Shown: positions 6,416-13,484 of the stretch, piece after piece
How positions within the stretch are numbered: position 1 is the first letter of the stretch
Layout of the letters: the number at the start of each line of letters is the position of its first letter
Notes under the pieces: model-generated
Databases searched by the model: none
Seen by the model: only the letters and a program-made list of their open reading frames with translations
Told to the model about the DNA's origin: nothing
Program-made: the position numbers and the translations under genes
Source of the DNA: Mycobacterium sp.
Lineage (GTDB): Bacteria > Actinomycetota > Actinomycetes > Mycobacteriales > Mycobacteriaceae
NCBI GenBank assembly: GCA_031292665.1
Contig: JARLGR010000178.1
Coordinates: forward strand, 1 to 32,900
Direction: 5' to 3'
DNA: 32,900 nt

Positions 6416-7656
6416 TGACCAACCTGCTGTGGCCCGGAGACCACCGGGCCGGCGAGGTCATGACGGACCGGGCGGTGCTGCGGTCCATGGTCGCGGTGGA
6501 ATCGGCCTGGCTGGGCGCCTTGGCCACCGTTGGTGTGGCGCCGCCCGAGTGCGCCGAAGCGGACCTGTCGAGCCTGTTGGCAGACGACGACGCCGAGTCG
6601 TTGGCGCTCGGCGCGGAGGGCGGCGGCAACCCGGTCATCGGCCTGGTGAGACTGCTGCGCCAGCGGGCGGTCCCCGACGTCGCCCCGTGGATCCATCGCG
6701 GACTCACCAGCCAGGACGTCGTGGACACCGCCGTGATGCAGGGCGTGCGCGGCGTGGTCGACCACCTGATATCGCTTTTGGGCGAGCAGATTTCGGCGTT
6801 GTCGGGGCTGGCCGCGGCCCACCGGGCCACGCCGATGGTGGCCCGCACCCTCACCCAGCACGCGGCGCCCACCACGTTCGGCGCGAAGGCGGCCGGCTGG
6901 TTGGACGGAGTCGTCGACGCCGTCGGGCGGCTGACCACCTTGGTCACCCCGGCCCAATTCGGCGGTGCCGTCGGAACACGCGCCGCCACAACCGAATTGG
7001 CGGCGCTGCTCACCGACGCCGCCGACCCGGCGGAGGTCTCCGATCGTCTGGCGCTGACCGCCGCAGCGACGTTGGGCCTGGCCGCCCGGTCGCCCTGGCA
7101 CACCACGCGGACGCCGGTCACCTCGGCCGCGGACGCCTTCGTCGACTGCACCGACGCCTGGGGCCGCATCGCCTCGGACATTGTCGTCCTGGTCCGCCCG
7201 GAGATCGGCGAACTGAGCGAGCCGGCGGGTGAGGACCGGGGCGGCTCGTCGTCGATGCCGCAGAAGCGGAACCCTTTGTTGTCCATCCTGATCCGCCGGG
7301 CCGCCGTGTCGGCTCCCCAGCTGGCCGCGACGCTGCACACGGCGGCCGCGCTGGCCCACGATGAACGGCCCGACGGCGCATGGCACGCCGAATGGGACAC
7401 GCTGCGCACCTTGGCCCGGCGCACCGTGGTCGCCGGCGCCCAGTGCGGCGAACTGCTGGCGGGTTTGGAGGTGCACGCGGCGCGGATGGCTCAAAACCTG
7501 GCCGTCACGGACGTCCTCGGTGAGCAGCGAGCGATCGCCGAACTGGCGGGGAGGCCGCCGTCACCCACCTACCTGGGGGCCGTCGACCGGCTGATCGACG
7601 AGAGCCTGGACCGCGCCCGGCGCGCGAACGGTAAGCATTCGAAATCCGTTTCATAA
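6415..7656 (+). CDS. pcaB: 3-Carboxy-cis,cis-muconate cycloisomerase
   Basis: A 413-residue member of the fumarase/aspartase superfamily. The signature loop GGSSSMPQKRNP is at 276-287 and the conserved GLTSQDVVDTA segment at 96-106. In the protocatechuate branch of the beta-ketoadipate pathway it converts 3-carboxy-cis,cis-muconate to gamma-carboxymuconolactone. ATG 6415 overlaps the pcaG stop; GTG 6412 is one codon upstream. The next pathway genes (pcaC and pcaD, or fused pcaL) do not follow; the next gene is an unrelated deacetylase. Confidence 0.93.
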   Translation: MTNLLWPGDHRAGEVMTDRAVLRSMVAVESAWLGALATVGVAPPECAEADLSSLLADDDAESLALGAEGGGNPVIGLVRLLRQRAVPDVAPWIHRGLTSQDVVDTAVMQGVRGVVDHLISLLGEQISALSGLAAAHRATPMVARTLTQHAAPTTFGAKAAGWLDGVVDAVGRLTTLVTPAQFGGAVGTRAATTELAALLTDAADPAEVSDRLALTAAATLGLAARSPWHTTRTPVTSAADAFVDCTDAWGRIASDIVVLVRPEIGELSEPAGEDRGGSSSMPQKRNPLLSILIRRAAVSAPQLAATLHTAAALAHDERPDGAWHAEWDTLRTLARRTVVAGAQCGELLAGLEVHAARMAQNLAVTDVLGEQRAIAELAGRPPSPTYLGAVDRLIDESLDRARRANGKHSKSVS

Positions 7657-7728
7657 CAACCCGTGACCGCGCCCCCGGGCCACGGAGTGGCAACCCCGCG
7701 TTGACCGGCCGGGGTAGACAATGGTCGT

Positions 7729-8478
7729 ATGCAAAACATCGATCGGCGCACCGTGCTGTGCGCCGTCGCCGGGGGAGTGCTGGCGGCCCTGACCCCCAGC
7801 ACCCCGAAGGCCCCGGAGGCTGGCGCCTCGCCCGTCCACCGGAACGTGCCACTCGGACCGGTGACACCGGGTGTCGGCGTCCTGACCCGCCTGCCCGGGG
7901 ACGGCAACAGGATCGCGCTCACCGTCGACGACGGGGCCAGCACGTCCGTCGTGGCCGCGTTCGCGCAGTTCGCCAAGGACAGCGGCACCCGGCTCACCTT
8001 CTTCGTCAACGGCGCCAACAATTCGTGGACGGCCAACGCGCCGGCGCTGCGGCCCTTGGTGGACTCCGGCCAGGTTCACATGGCGAACCACACCTGGTCG
8101 CACCCGTACCTCAACCGGATCAGCCTCAGCGCGGTCGCCGACCAGATCCGCCGCAACGCCGACTTCCTCAAGAACACCTACGGCACGGACGGCCGCCCGT
8201 TCTTCCGTCCGCCGTACGGCGTGCACAACGCCGACATCGACCGGATAGCCGCCGACCAGGGGTACACCTCGGTCACCATGTGGAGCGGCGACGTCGGCGA
8301 TTCGTTACCCGAAACCGAGGCGAACCTCATGTATCGGGCGGCCAAGTCGTTTCAGCCGGGTCAGATCGTCCTGATGCACGCGAACCTGCCCCCCATCACG
8401 CGTTGCTACGGGCAGCTGCTGAATCTCATCCACAGCCGCAACCTGCAGACCGTCACCCTCAAAGAGGCGTTCGGCTGA
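7729..8478 (+). CDS. Exported polysaccharide deacetylase (NodB homology)
   Basis: A 249-residue carbohydrate esterase family 4-like protein. The N-terminus has a twin-arginine pair (DRRTVL) followed by a hydrophobic segment to about residue 22, suggesting Tat or Sec export. NodB motifs: TVDDG at 65-69 (first motif, usually TFDDG), H121-x3-H125 in HTWSHP, RPPYG at 160-164, and H217 in LMHA as the likely catalytic base. Such enzymes remove N-acetyl or other acyl groups from cell-wall glycans using a metal ion. It follows pcaB by 72 bases with no obvious link to that pathway. The true substrate is unknown. Confidence 0.85.
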   Translation: MQNIDRRTVLCAVAGGVLAALTPSTPKAPEAGASPVHRNVPLGPVTPGVGVLTRLPGDGNRIALTVDDGASTSVVAAFAQFAKDSGTRLTFFVNGANNSWTANAPALRPLVDSGQVHMANHTWSHPYLNRISLSAVADQIRRNADFLKNTYGTDGRPFFRPPYGVHNADIDRIAADQGYTSVTMWSGDVGDSLPETEANLMYRAAKSFQPGQIVLMHANLPPITRCYGQLLNLIHSRNLQTVTLKEAFG

Positions 8479-8501
8479 GGCGCCGACGAACGACCTCGCG
8501 A

Positions 8502-8521
8502 CTCGGGACTTCCGCCTCTAC
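8502..8521 (+). promoter_or_regulatory. DosR-box-like site upstream of the DUF1876 gene
   Basis: CTCGGGACTTCCGCCTCTAC matches the remembered DosR consensus TTSGGGACTWWAGTCCCSAA at 13 of 20 positions, including the full GGGACT half-site. It ends 65 bases before the start codon. Confidence 0.5.
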
Positions 8522-8586
8522 CCCGCGCCCTTCCGGGAGTGGTCGCATCTAAGGGCGAATAAATCTGCGGGGCAGGGAGAATCGGG

Positions 8587-8865
8587 ATGGGCAACAGGGA
8601 CGACGCCAGAACGTGTCAGATCGACGTTCTGATCGAGGAACTCGACGAGCGGACTCGGGCCAAGGCACGCCTGTCGTGGGCGGATAGAAAGTTCGTCGGT
8701 GTCGGCCTGTCGCGCCTGGATCCCGCTGACGAGCCGGTGGCCCAGATCGGCGACGAACTGGCGATCGCCCGCGCGCTGTCCGACCTGGCCAACCAGCTGT
8801 TCGCCCTGACGTCAACCGACATTCAGGCCAGCACCCACCAACCGGTCACGGATCTGCACCACTGA
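8587..8865 (+). CDS. DUF1876 family protein (Rv1738/Rv2632c-like), probable dormancy protein
   Basis: A 92-residue protein. The central block, RTRAKARLSWADRKFVGVGL followed by SRLDPADEPVAQIGDELAIARALSDLA, and the ending ASTHQPV match what I know of the Rv1738/Rv2632c family almost word for word. Rv1738 is strongly DosR-induced, and its crystal structure resembles ribosome hibernation factors, so a role in translation arrest has been proposed. Here it sits immediately upstream of a hibernation-factor gene with a DosR-like site before each. Start is ATG 8587. Family assignment is firm; function is inferred. Confidence 0.9.
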   Translation: MGNRDDARTCQIDVLIEELDERTRAKARLSWADRKFVGVGLSRLDPADEPVAQIGDELAIARALSDLANQLFALTSTDIQASTHQPVTDLHH

Positions 8866-8895
8866 ACTTCAGGGATGTGTCCGTCGGCCGTTTTC

Positions 8896-8915
8896 GCTGT
8901 GACTTTCGGCCCTAG
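8896..8915 (+). promoter_or_regulatory. DosR-box-like site upstream of the hibernation factor gene
   Basis: GCTGTGACTTTCGGCCCTAG matches the remembered DosR consensus at 12 of 20 positions (core GTGACTTTCGGCCC). It ends 33 bases before the start codon, a usual spacing for DosR promoters. Confidence 0.5.
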
Positions 8916-8948
8916 GGCGACGATTTGGGAAGGGCGTAGCAACGAAGC

Positions 8949-9752
8949 ATGAGACAAAGACCAGACTTGCCCGCCGTTCTCGACGTCCGGGTGACGACGC
9001 ACGGGCAGCTGCCCGGCGCGGAGGACTACGCCCGGACCAAGATCGGCGAGCTCGGTCACCTCACCCACGAACCTGTCCTGGACGCCCATGTCAAGTTGAG
9101 TGAGCATGGCGATCCGGCGGTGGCACGCCGGGTGCTCGCGCAGGCGAACCTCGACGTCAACGGCCGGCTGGTCCGTGCGCAGGTGGAGGGCTCCACCGCG
9201 CGGGAGGCGATCGACCGGCTCGAGGCGCGACTGCGGCACCGCCTGGAGCGCAGCGCCGAACACTGGGAAGCCAAACGGGGCGGCCTGCCTCGGCCCGCTG
9301 CGCACGAGTGGCGCCACCAGTCCGAGCCGGCGCACCGGCCCGACTACTTCCCCCGGCCCGAAAGCGACCGCCACATCATGCGGCACAAGTCCTACAGCCT
9401 GCCGAACTCGACGGTCGAGGAGGCCGCGGACGAGATGGAGGCGCTGGACTACGGCTTCCACCTGTTCACCGAGGAGGGCACGGGACAGGACAGCGTGCTC
9501 TACCGCGAAGGACCCACCGAATACCGCCTCGCGCAAGTGAATCCGGAATTCGTCGATAAGCTCGCGCCGTTCGAGATGCCGCTGACCATCAGCCCGCAGC
9601 CCGCGCCGCGGCTCACCGTCGACGAGGCGATCGAGCGAATCGGCCTGCTCGGGCTGCCGTTCCTGTTCTTCGTCGACGCCGCCCGAGACCGGGGAAGCGT
9701 GTTGTACCACCGCTACGACGGCCACTACGGGCTCATCGCGCCGGCAGGCTGA
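8949..9752 (+). CDS. hpf: Long-form ribosome hibernation factor (RafH / Rv0079-like)
   Basis: A 267-residue protein with an N-terminal S30AE/HPF-like domain (about 5-115; AEDYARTKIGEL, NLDVNGRLVRAQVEG). Two copies of the HPF C-terminal fold follow: about 140-200 (RHKSYSLPNSTVEEAADEME...SVLYREGPTEYRLAQV) and about 213-267 (LTVDEAIERIGLLGLPFLFFVD...SVLYHRYDGHYGLI). This matches the hypoxia-induced mycobacterial factors RafH (M. smegmatis) and Rv0079, which bind stationary 70S ribosomes. Ribosomal binding would inhibit translation and preserve subunits under hypoxia. Start ATG 8949 follows a DosR-like box. A strong hairpin follows the stop. Confidence 0.88.
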   Translation: MRQRPDLPAVLDVRVTTHGQLPGAEDYARTKIGELGHLTHEPVLDAHVKLSEHGDPAVARRVLAQANLDVNGRLVRAQVEGSTAREAIDRLEARLRHRLERSAEHWEAKRGGLPRPAAHEWRHQSEPAHRPDYFPRPESDRHIMRHKSYSLPNSTVEEAADEMEALDYGFHLFTEEGTGQDSVLYREGPTEYRLAQVNPEFVDKLAPFEMPLTISPQPAPRLTVDEAIERIGLLGLPFLFFVDAARDRGSVLYHRYDGHYGLIAPAG

Positions 9753-9770
9753 GGCCCTTACCCCCAAGCC

Positions 9771-9808
9771 GCGGCGGTCCCGGAACTCCCCCCCTCCGGG
9801 ACCGCCGC
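9771..9808. terminator. Hairpin terminator between convergent genes
   Basis: GCGGCGGTCCCGGA (9771-9784) pairs perfectly with TCCGGGACCGCCGC (9795-9808) around a 10-base C-rich loop. There is no T-tract, as is common in mycobacteria. It lies 18 bases after the hpf stop and 51 before the convergent fadD stop, so it may serve both. Confidence 0.7.
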
Positions 9809-9823
9809 CCTCATTCCGCCTAT

Positions 9824-9844
9824 TGCCGGCCGGCCGGCCGGCCG
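9824..9844. repeat. CCGG/GGCC tetranucleotide run
   Basis: A short self-complementary run of CCGG units lies just beyond the fadD stop. It can fold on itself and may add to termination of the minus-strand gene; otherwise it is simple-sequence DNA. Confidence 0.4.
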
Positions 9845-9859
9845 CGGCGTAGCGCACCG

Positions 9860-11701
9860 TCACCGTTCGTAGAGAGCCGACAGGCGGTCCGCGAACTTGT
9901 CGATGACGACCTTGCGCTTGAGCTTCATGCTCGGGGTGAGGTCGCCCGACTCGACGGAGAATTCGCGGTCGGCGATCGTGAACTTCTTGATCTGCTCCCA
10001 GCGATTCAGTTCGAGGTTCAAGGCGTCGACGTATCCGGCGATCAACTCCTGGGTCTTGTCGTCGCGCGCGATCTCGCCGAACGGCTTGCCCGCCAAGCCG
10101 TTCCGTGCGGCCCATTCGGTGATGGCCTCGGTATCGAGGCTGACCAGCGCCACACAGTACGGCTTGCCCTCCCCGTAGACCACCAGCTCGCTCACGTACG
10201 GGCACAGGCCCTTGAATTTCGCGTCGATCGCCGACGGCGCGACGTACTTGCCCTGCGAGGTCTTGAACATGTCCTTCTTGCGGTCGGTGATCCGCAGGAA
10301 CCCGTCGGCGTCGATCTCCCCGATGTCGCCGGTGTGGAAGAATCCGTCCTCGTCGAGCGCCTCGGCGGTGGCGTCCGGGAGGTCGTGGTACGCGGCCATC
10401 ACGCCGGGACCTTTGAGCAGGATTTCGCCGTCGTCGGCGATCTTCGCCTCGGTGGCCGGGAACGGCCAGCCGACCGTCCCGAACCGGTACGCGTGCGGGC
10501 GGTTGATGAACGAGGCGGCCGCGGTCTCGGTCAGCCCGTACCCCTCGAGCACGACGATGCCGACGGCGTCGAACCACTGCGCGACGTCGCGGTCCAGGGC
10601 GGCGGCCGCGGAGACGAAGAACCGCAGGCGCCCGCCGAACCGCTCCCGAATAGTGGAGAGCACCAAGCGGTCGGCCACCTTGTAGGCCAGCGACGACGCC
10701 AGCGACGGCTTTTTGCCGGCTTGCCGGGCTTCCGACACTCTCCTGCCGACGCCGAGCGCCCAGTCGAACATCGTCTTGGTGAGCCGGCCCTGCTCGGCGG
10801 CCGTCTCCACGATGCGGGCGTGCGCCTTCTCGAAGATACGCGGGGCGGCCCCCATGATGGTGGGACGCAGGGTCGCGAGGTTGTCGATGATCCTCTCGAC
10901 GCGGCCGTCGGTGGCCGTGGGGAAGCCGATCTGCAGCGGCAACGCCAGCATCACCTTGCCGAAGGCGTGTGCCAGCGGCAGCCACAGGAAGTTCAGGTCG
11001 TCGGGGCCGAGAATGTTCAGCGCGTCGATGGCCGCGGCGGTGTACGTCCATGACCCGTGGGTCAGCCGCACCCCCTTGGGCCGCCCGGTGGTGCCCGACG
11101 TGTAGATGAGGCTGGCCAGCTGGTCGGGGCCCACGGCCGCGACCCGTTCTTCGACGGCGGTGGGGGAGTCGGCGAGCAGCTGCTTGCCCTGCTGCTCGAG
11201 TTCGGCCAGGGAGATCGCCCAGTCGCCGTCGCCGTTGCCGTCGATCAGCACGACCTTCGTCACGTCGGGCAGCTCGGCGCGATGCTCGAGCAGCTTGTCG
11301 AGCTGGGTCTGGTTCTCGGCGACCACGACCCGACTTCCGGAATTGGCGACGATGTAGGCGACGTCGGTGGCGTTGGTCGTCGGATACACGGTGGTGGTCG
11401 CCGCGGCCGCGCACATGATGGCGAAGTCGACGAGCACCCATTCGTAGCGTGTCGCGGACGCGAGCGCGACGCGATCCTCCGGGGCGATGCCCAGCGAGAT
11501 GAGCCCGGCGGCAAGGTTGCCGACGCGCTCACCGACCTGCTGCCAGGTCACGCTCTCCCAGGTGTGGTCCTGCGGGTAGCGAAAGGCCTCCGCATTCGGG
11601 GTGGCGGCGACGCGGTCGACGAACATGTGCGCCACCGACCGCGCGCGATTGTCGATCTTGCCGAAGTCGGGCCGCTCCGTTGCGGCCGATGGTGTGTGCA
11701 T
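9860..11701 (-). CDS. fadD: Long-chain acyl-CoA synthetase (FadD family)
   Basis: A 613-residue ANL-superfamily ligase. The P-loop TSGTTGRPKG is at 201-210, followed by PLAHAFGKVM, the EGYGLTETAA motif, FHTGDIGEID with DRKKDMFKTSQGKYVAP, and the C-terminal TPSMKLKRKVV containing the conserved catalytic-lysine region. It activates long-chain fatty acids through an acyl-AMP to acyl-CoA. The length and the KDMFKTSQGKYVAP hinge fit the approximately 600-residue bacterial long-chain class rather than FAALs. Start ATG 11701 was chosen over an upstream reading that crosses the intergenic control region. It is divergent from a cAMP-binding acetyltransferase gene, and mycobacterial FadDs are known targets of that acetyltransferase. 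Confidence 0.9.
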   Translation of the reverse strand: MHTPSAATERPDFGKIDNRARSVAHMFVDRVAATPNAEAFRYPQDHTWESVTWQQVGERVGNLAAGLISLGIAPEDRVALASATRYEWVLVDFAIMCAAAATTTVYPTTNATDVAYIVANSGSRVVVAENQTQLDKLLEHRAELPDVTKVVLIDGNGDGDWAISLAELEQQGKQLLADSPTAVEERVAAVGPDQLASLIYTSGTTGRPKGVRLTHGSWTYTAAAIDALNILGPDDLNFLWLPLAHAFGKVMLALPLQIGFPTATDGRVERIIDNLATLRPTIMGAAPRIFEKAHARIVETAAEQGRLTKTMFDWALGVGRRVSEARQAGKKPSLASSLAYKVADRLVLSTIRERFGGRLRFFVSAAAALDRDVAQWFDAVGIVVLEGYGLTETAAASFINRPHAYRFGTVGWPFPATEAKIADDGEILLKGPGVMAAYHDLPDATAEALDEDGFFHTGDIGEIDADGFLRITDRKKDMFKTSQGKYVAPSAIDAKFKGLCPYVSELVVYGEGKPYCVALVSLDTEAITEWAARNGLAGKPFGEIARDDKTQELIAGYVDALNLELNRWEQIKKFTIADREFSVESGDLTPSMKLKRKVVIDKFADRLSALYER

Positions 11702-11782
11702 GTCGCTAATCCGTTGCTGCCGAAACGAATACCGGCGAATCCCGGTAACCTTTCGATGCTGCCGCGGTGCGGGCGGGCGGGG

Positions 11783-11802
11783 ATAGTGACCAAAGTCACG
11801 CG
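11783..11802. promoter_or_regulatory. Palindromic operator between fadD and pat (Crp- or DosR-like)
   Basis: GTGAC-CAAA-GTCAC (11786-11799) is a perfect 5-bp inverted repeat. It fits the Crp core GTGA-N6-TCAC and also matches the DosR consensus at 14 of 20 positions. It is the clearest symmetrical site in the 218-base divergent spacer and could control either gene. Confidence 0.55.
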
Positions 11803-11919
11803 CAGCGCGGCAAACGTCCCCGGCCCGCACCTGCGCCGCAACTTCCCGGTGACCGCGACGACGGTCGCGCGTACCGTACATCGGGTGACGGCGCATCACG
11901 CGGGTGGGAGTCGGCGGGC

Positions 11920-12903
11920 ATGAACGCCGTCAGCCCACCGGAACTCGCGGCGCTGCCGGTGTTCGCCGACATTCCCGAGCAGGACCTCGCCGCACTGGCC
12001 GCCGGCCTCGAGCCGCTGCGCGCGGCCGCGGGCCAGGTGCTGATGCGCCAGGGCGACAAGGCGGAGTCGTTCGCGATCATCGCAACCGGTCGAGTGGAGA
12101 TCCGCCACGTCGGCCCGCACGGCCAGGTCGCGACCGTCGAGCTGGCGCCGGGGACGATCATCGGCGAAATCGCGTTGCTGCGGCGCTCGCCCAGGACGGC
12201 GACGGTGATCGCGAAAGACGACGTGCGCGGTTATCGGGGCGATAACGGAGCCTTCGACTGCATGCTGGGCATGCCGGTCGTCGCCGACCGGATGATCCGC
12301 ACCGCGCGGCAGCGGCTGGCCGCCTACGTGGCCCCCATCCCGGTGTCGACCAGGGACGGCGCCCAGCTGCTGGTGCGCCCGGTCCTGCCCGGTGACGCCG
12401 AGCGGTTCACCGGCAGCGGGTCGTTCTCCCGGGAGACGCTGTACCGCCGCTACCAGGGCGGGGCGCCGACCGAGGCGCGGCTGGTCTACCTGTTCGAGGT
12501 CGACTACCTCGACCACTTCGTCTGGGTCGTCGTTGACGGGGTGGACGGTCCCGTCGTCGCCGACGCGCGCTTCATCCGCGACGTAGACGACCCCGCCTCG
12601 GCCGAGGTCGCTCTCACGGTCGCCGACGCCTACCAGGGTCGGGGTATCGGGACGCTGCTGCTCGGTGCGCTGGCGGTCGCGGCACGGGTGGACGGCGTCA
12701 AGCGGTTCCACGCCCGAGTGCTCGCCGACAACCCGCCCGCCCGCGCGTTGGGTGACAAGGTAGACGCGCGTTGGGAGCACGAGGAGCCCGGCGTGGTCAC
12801 GACGACGGGGGAGATTCCCGAGTTCGGTGACCTGCCGCTCGGCCACGACCTGTGCCGGCAGCTCGAGCACGTCGCCCGCCAGGTGATCCACGCGTTCGAC
12901 TGA
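11920..12903 (+). CDS. pat: Cyclic-nucleotide-regulated protein lysine acetyltransferase (Pat / Rv0998-like)
   Basis: A 327-residue fusion of a cyclic-nucleotide-binding domain (about 12-140) and a GNAT acetyltransferase domain (about 148-310). The phosphate-binding cassette is GEIALLRRSPRTAT (82-95), with R92-T93-A94 in the expected place. The acetyl-CoA loop is Q239-G-R-G-I-G and a probable general base E229 lies in AEVALTV. Architecture and length match M. tuberculosis Rv0998 (333 aa) and M. smegmatis Pat, in which cAMP activates acetylation and inactivation of acyl/acetyl-CoA synthetases. Start ATG 11920 was selected because the domain begins directly after it. Divergence from fadD suggests an enzyme-substrate link, an inference. 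Confidence 0.9.
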   Translation: MNAVSPPELAALPVFADIPEQDLAALAAGLEPLRAAAGQVLMRQGDKAESFAIIATGRVEIRHVGPHGQVATVELAPGTIIGEIALLRRSPRTATVIAKDDVRGYRGDNGAFDCMLGMPVVADRMIRTARQRLAAYVAPIPVSTRDGAQLLVRPVLPGDAERFTGSGSFSRETLYRRYQGGAPTEARLVYLFEVDYLDHFVWVVVDGVDGPVVADARFIRDVDDPASAEVALTVADAYQGRGIGTLLLGALAVAARVDGVKRFHARVLADNPPARALGDKVDARWEHEEPGVVTTTGEIPEFGDLPLGHDLCRQLEHVARQVIHAFD

Positions 12904-12925
12904 CGGGACGCCGGAAGTGGCTCGG

Positions 12926-12945
12926 GAAGTGACAAACGCCCCGGG
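12926..12945 (+). promoter_or_regulatory. Weak DosR-box-like site upstream of the flavodoxin gene
   Basis: GAAGTGACAAACGCCCCGGG has the core GTGACAAACGCCCC and matches the DosR consensus at 11 of 20 positions. It ends 56 bases before the start. Low information in GC-rich DNA; the location is the main support. Confidence 0.3.
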
Positions 12946-13001
12946 CGTTGGTGGCTTTGCGCCCTTACCGGGGGGCAAGGAGTCACCGCAGCATCGATCG
13001 C

Positions 13002-13484
13002 ATGAAGTCGCTCATCGTCTGCGTATCCAAGTCGCACGGCAATACCCGCCGCGTAGCCGATCGGATGGCTGAAGTGCTCGGCGCCGAGGTCGTCGACCCC
13101 GAATCCGTCGACCCCGTCAAGCTGCGCGAATACGACCTCGTCGGCTTCGGGTCGGGCATCTACTACATGGCTTTTGACCCGAGGATACGGCAGCTGATCC
13201 GCCGCCTCCCCAACGTCGACGGCGTGCGCGCGTTCACGTTCTTCACCAGCGGCGCCCGCGAGATTCCGCTGCTGGACTACACCCACCCGATTCGCAAACC
13301 CCTCGCCGGCCGGGGTTTCGACCTGCTCGACACCTTCTCGTGCCGCGGGTTCGACACGGTGGGGCCCTTCGGCTTCATCGGTGGGATAAACAGGGGGCGG
13401 CCCAACGACCACGACCTCGACCGGGCCGCGGCGTTCGCCGAACGCCTTCGCAAACGGGTGGCGCCGTCGGCGGCCGCTACCTGA
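13002..13484 (+). CDS. Flavodoxin-domain protein
   Basis: A 160-residue protein with a flavodoxin-like fold. The N-terminal strand and phosphate-binding loop read MKSLIVCVSKSHGNTRRVAD, equivalent to the TxxGNT(x) FMN loop, then LVGFGSGIYY and FFTSGARE segments that would line the flavin. It is short enough to be a single-domain FMN protein that carries electrons or acts as a small flavin reductase. Start is ATG 13002; a weak DosR-like site lies upstream. The decayed ACP-FAAL frame begins right at its stop. Its electron partner is unknown. Confidence 0.78.
   Translation: MKSLIVCVSKSHGNTRRVADRMAEVLGAEVVDPESVDPVKLREYDLVGFGSGIYYMAFDPRIRQLIRRLPNVDGVRAFTFFTSGAREIPLLDYTHPIRKPLAGRGFDLLDTFSCRGFDTVGPFGFIGGINRGRPNDHDLDRAAAFAERLRKRVAPSAAAT

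Noticed and set aside
5532..7232. A 566-codon plus-strand frame across pcaHGB
   Set aside because: It is an out-of-frame reading of the pca genes with Arg/Pro/Gly-rich composition and no recognisable motif.
7701..7720. TTGACC and TAGACA as a promoter for the deacetylase gene
   Set aside because: The spacing is only 8 bases, far too short for a sigma-A promoter.
9824..9844. The CCGG run as a recombination or CRISPR-like element
   Set aside because: It is a simple tetranucleotide run without spacers, flanking genes or long direct repeats.
8823..11441. A very long open frame on the minus strand (about 870 codons) covering hpf and most of fadD
   Set aside because: It is the GC-rich shadow of the real genes: low-complexity Arg/Gly/Ala composition, no domain, and it overlaps two well-supported proteins.
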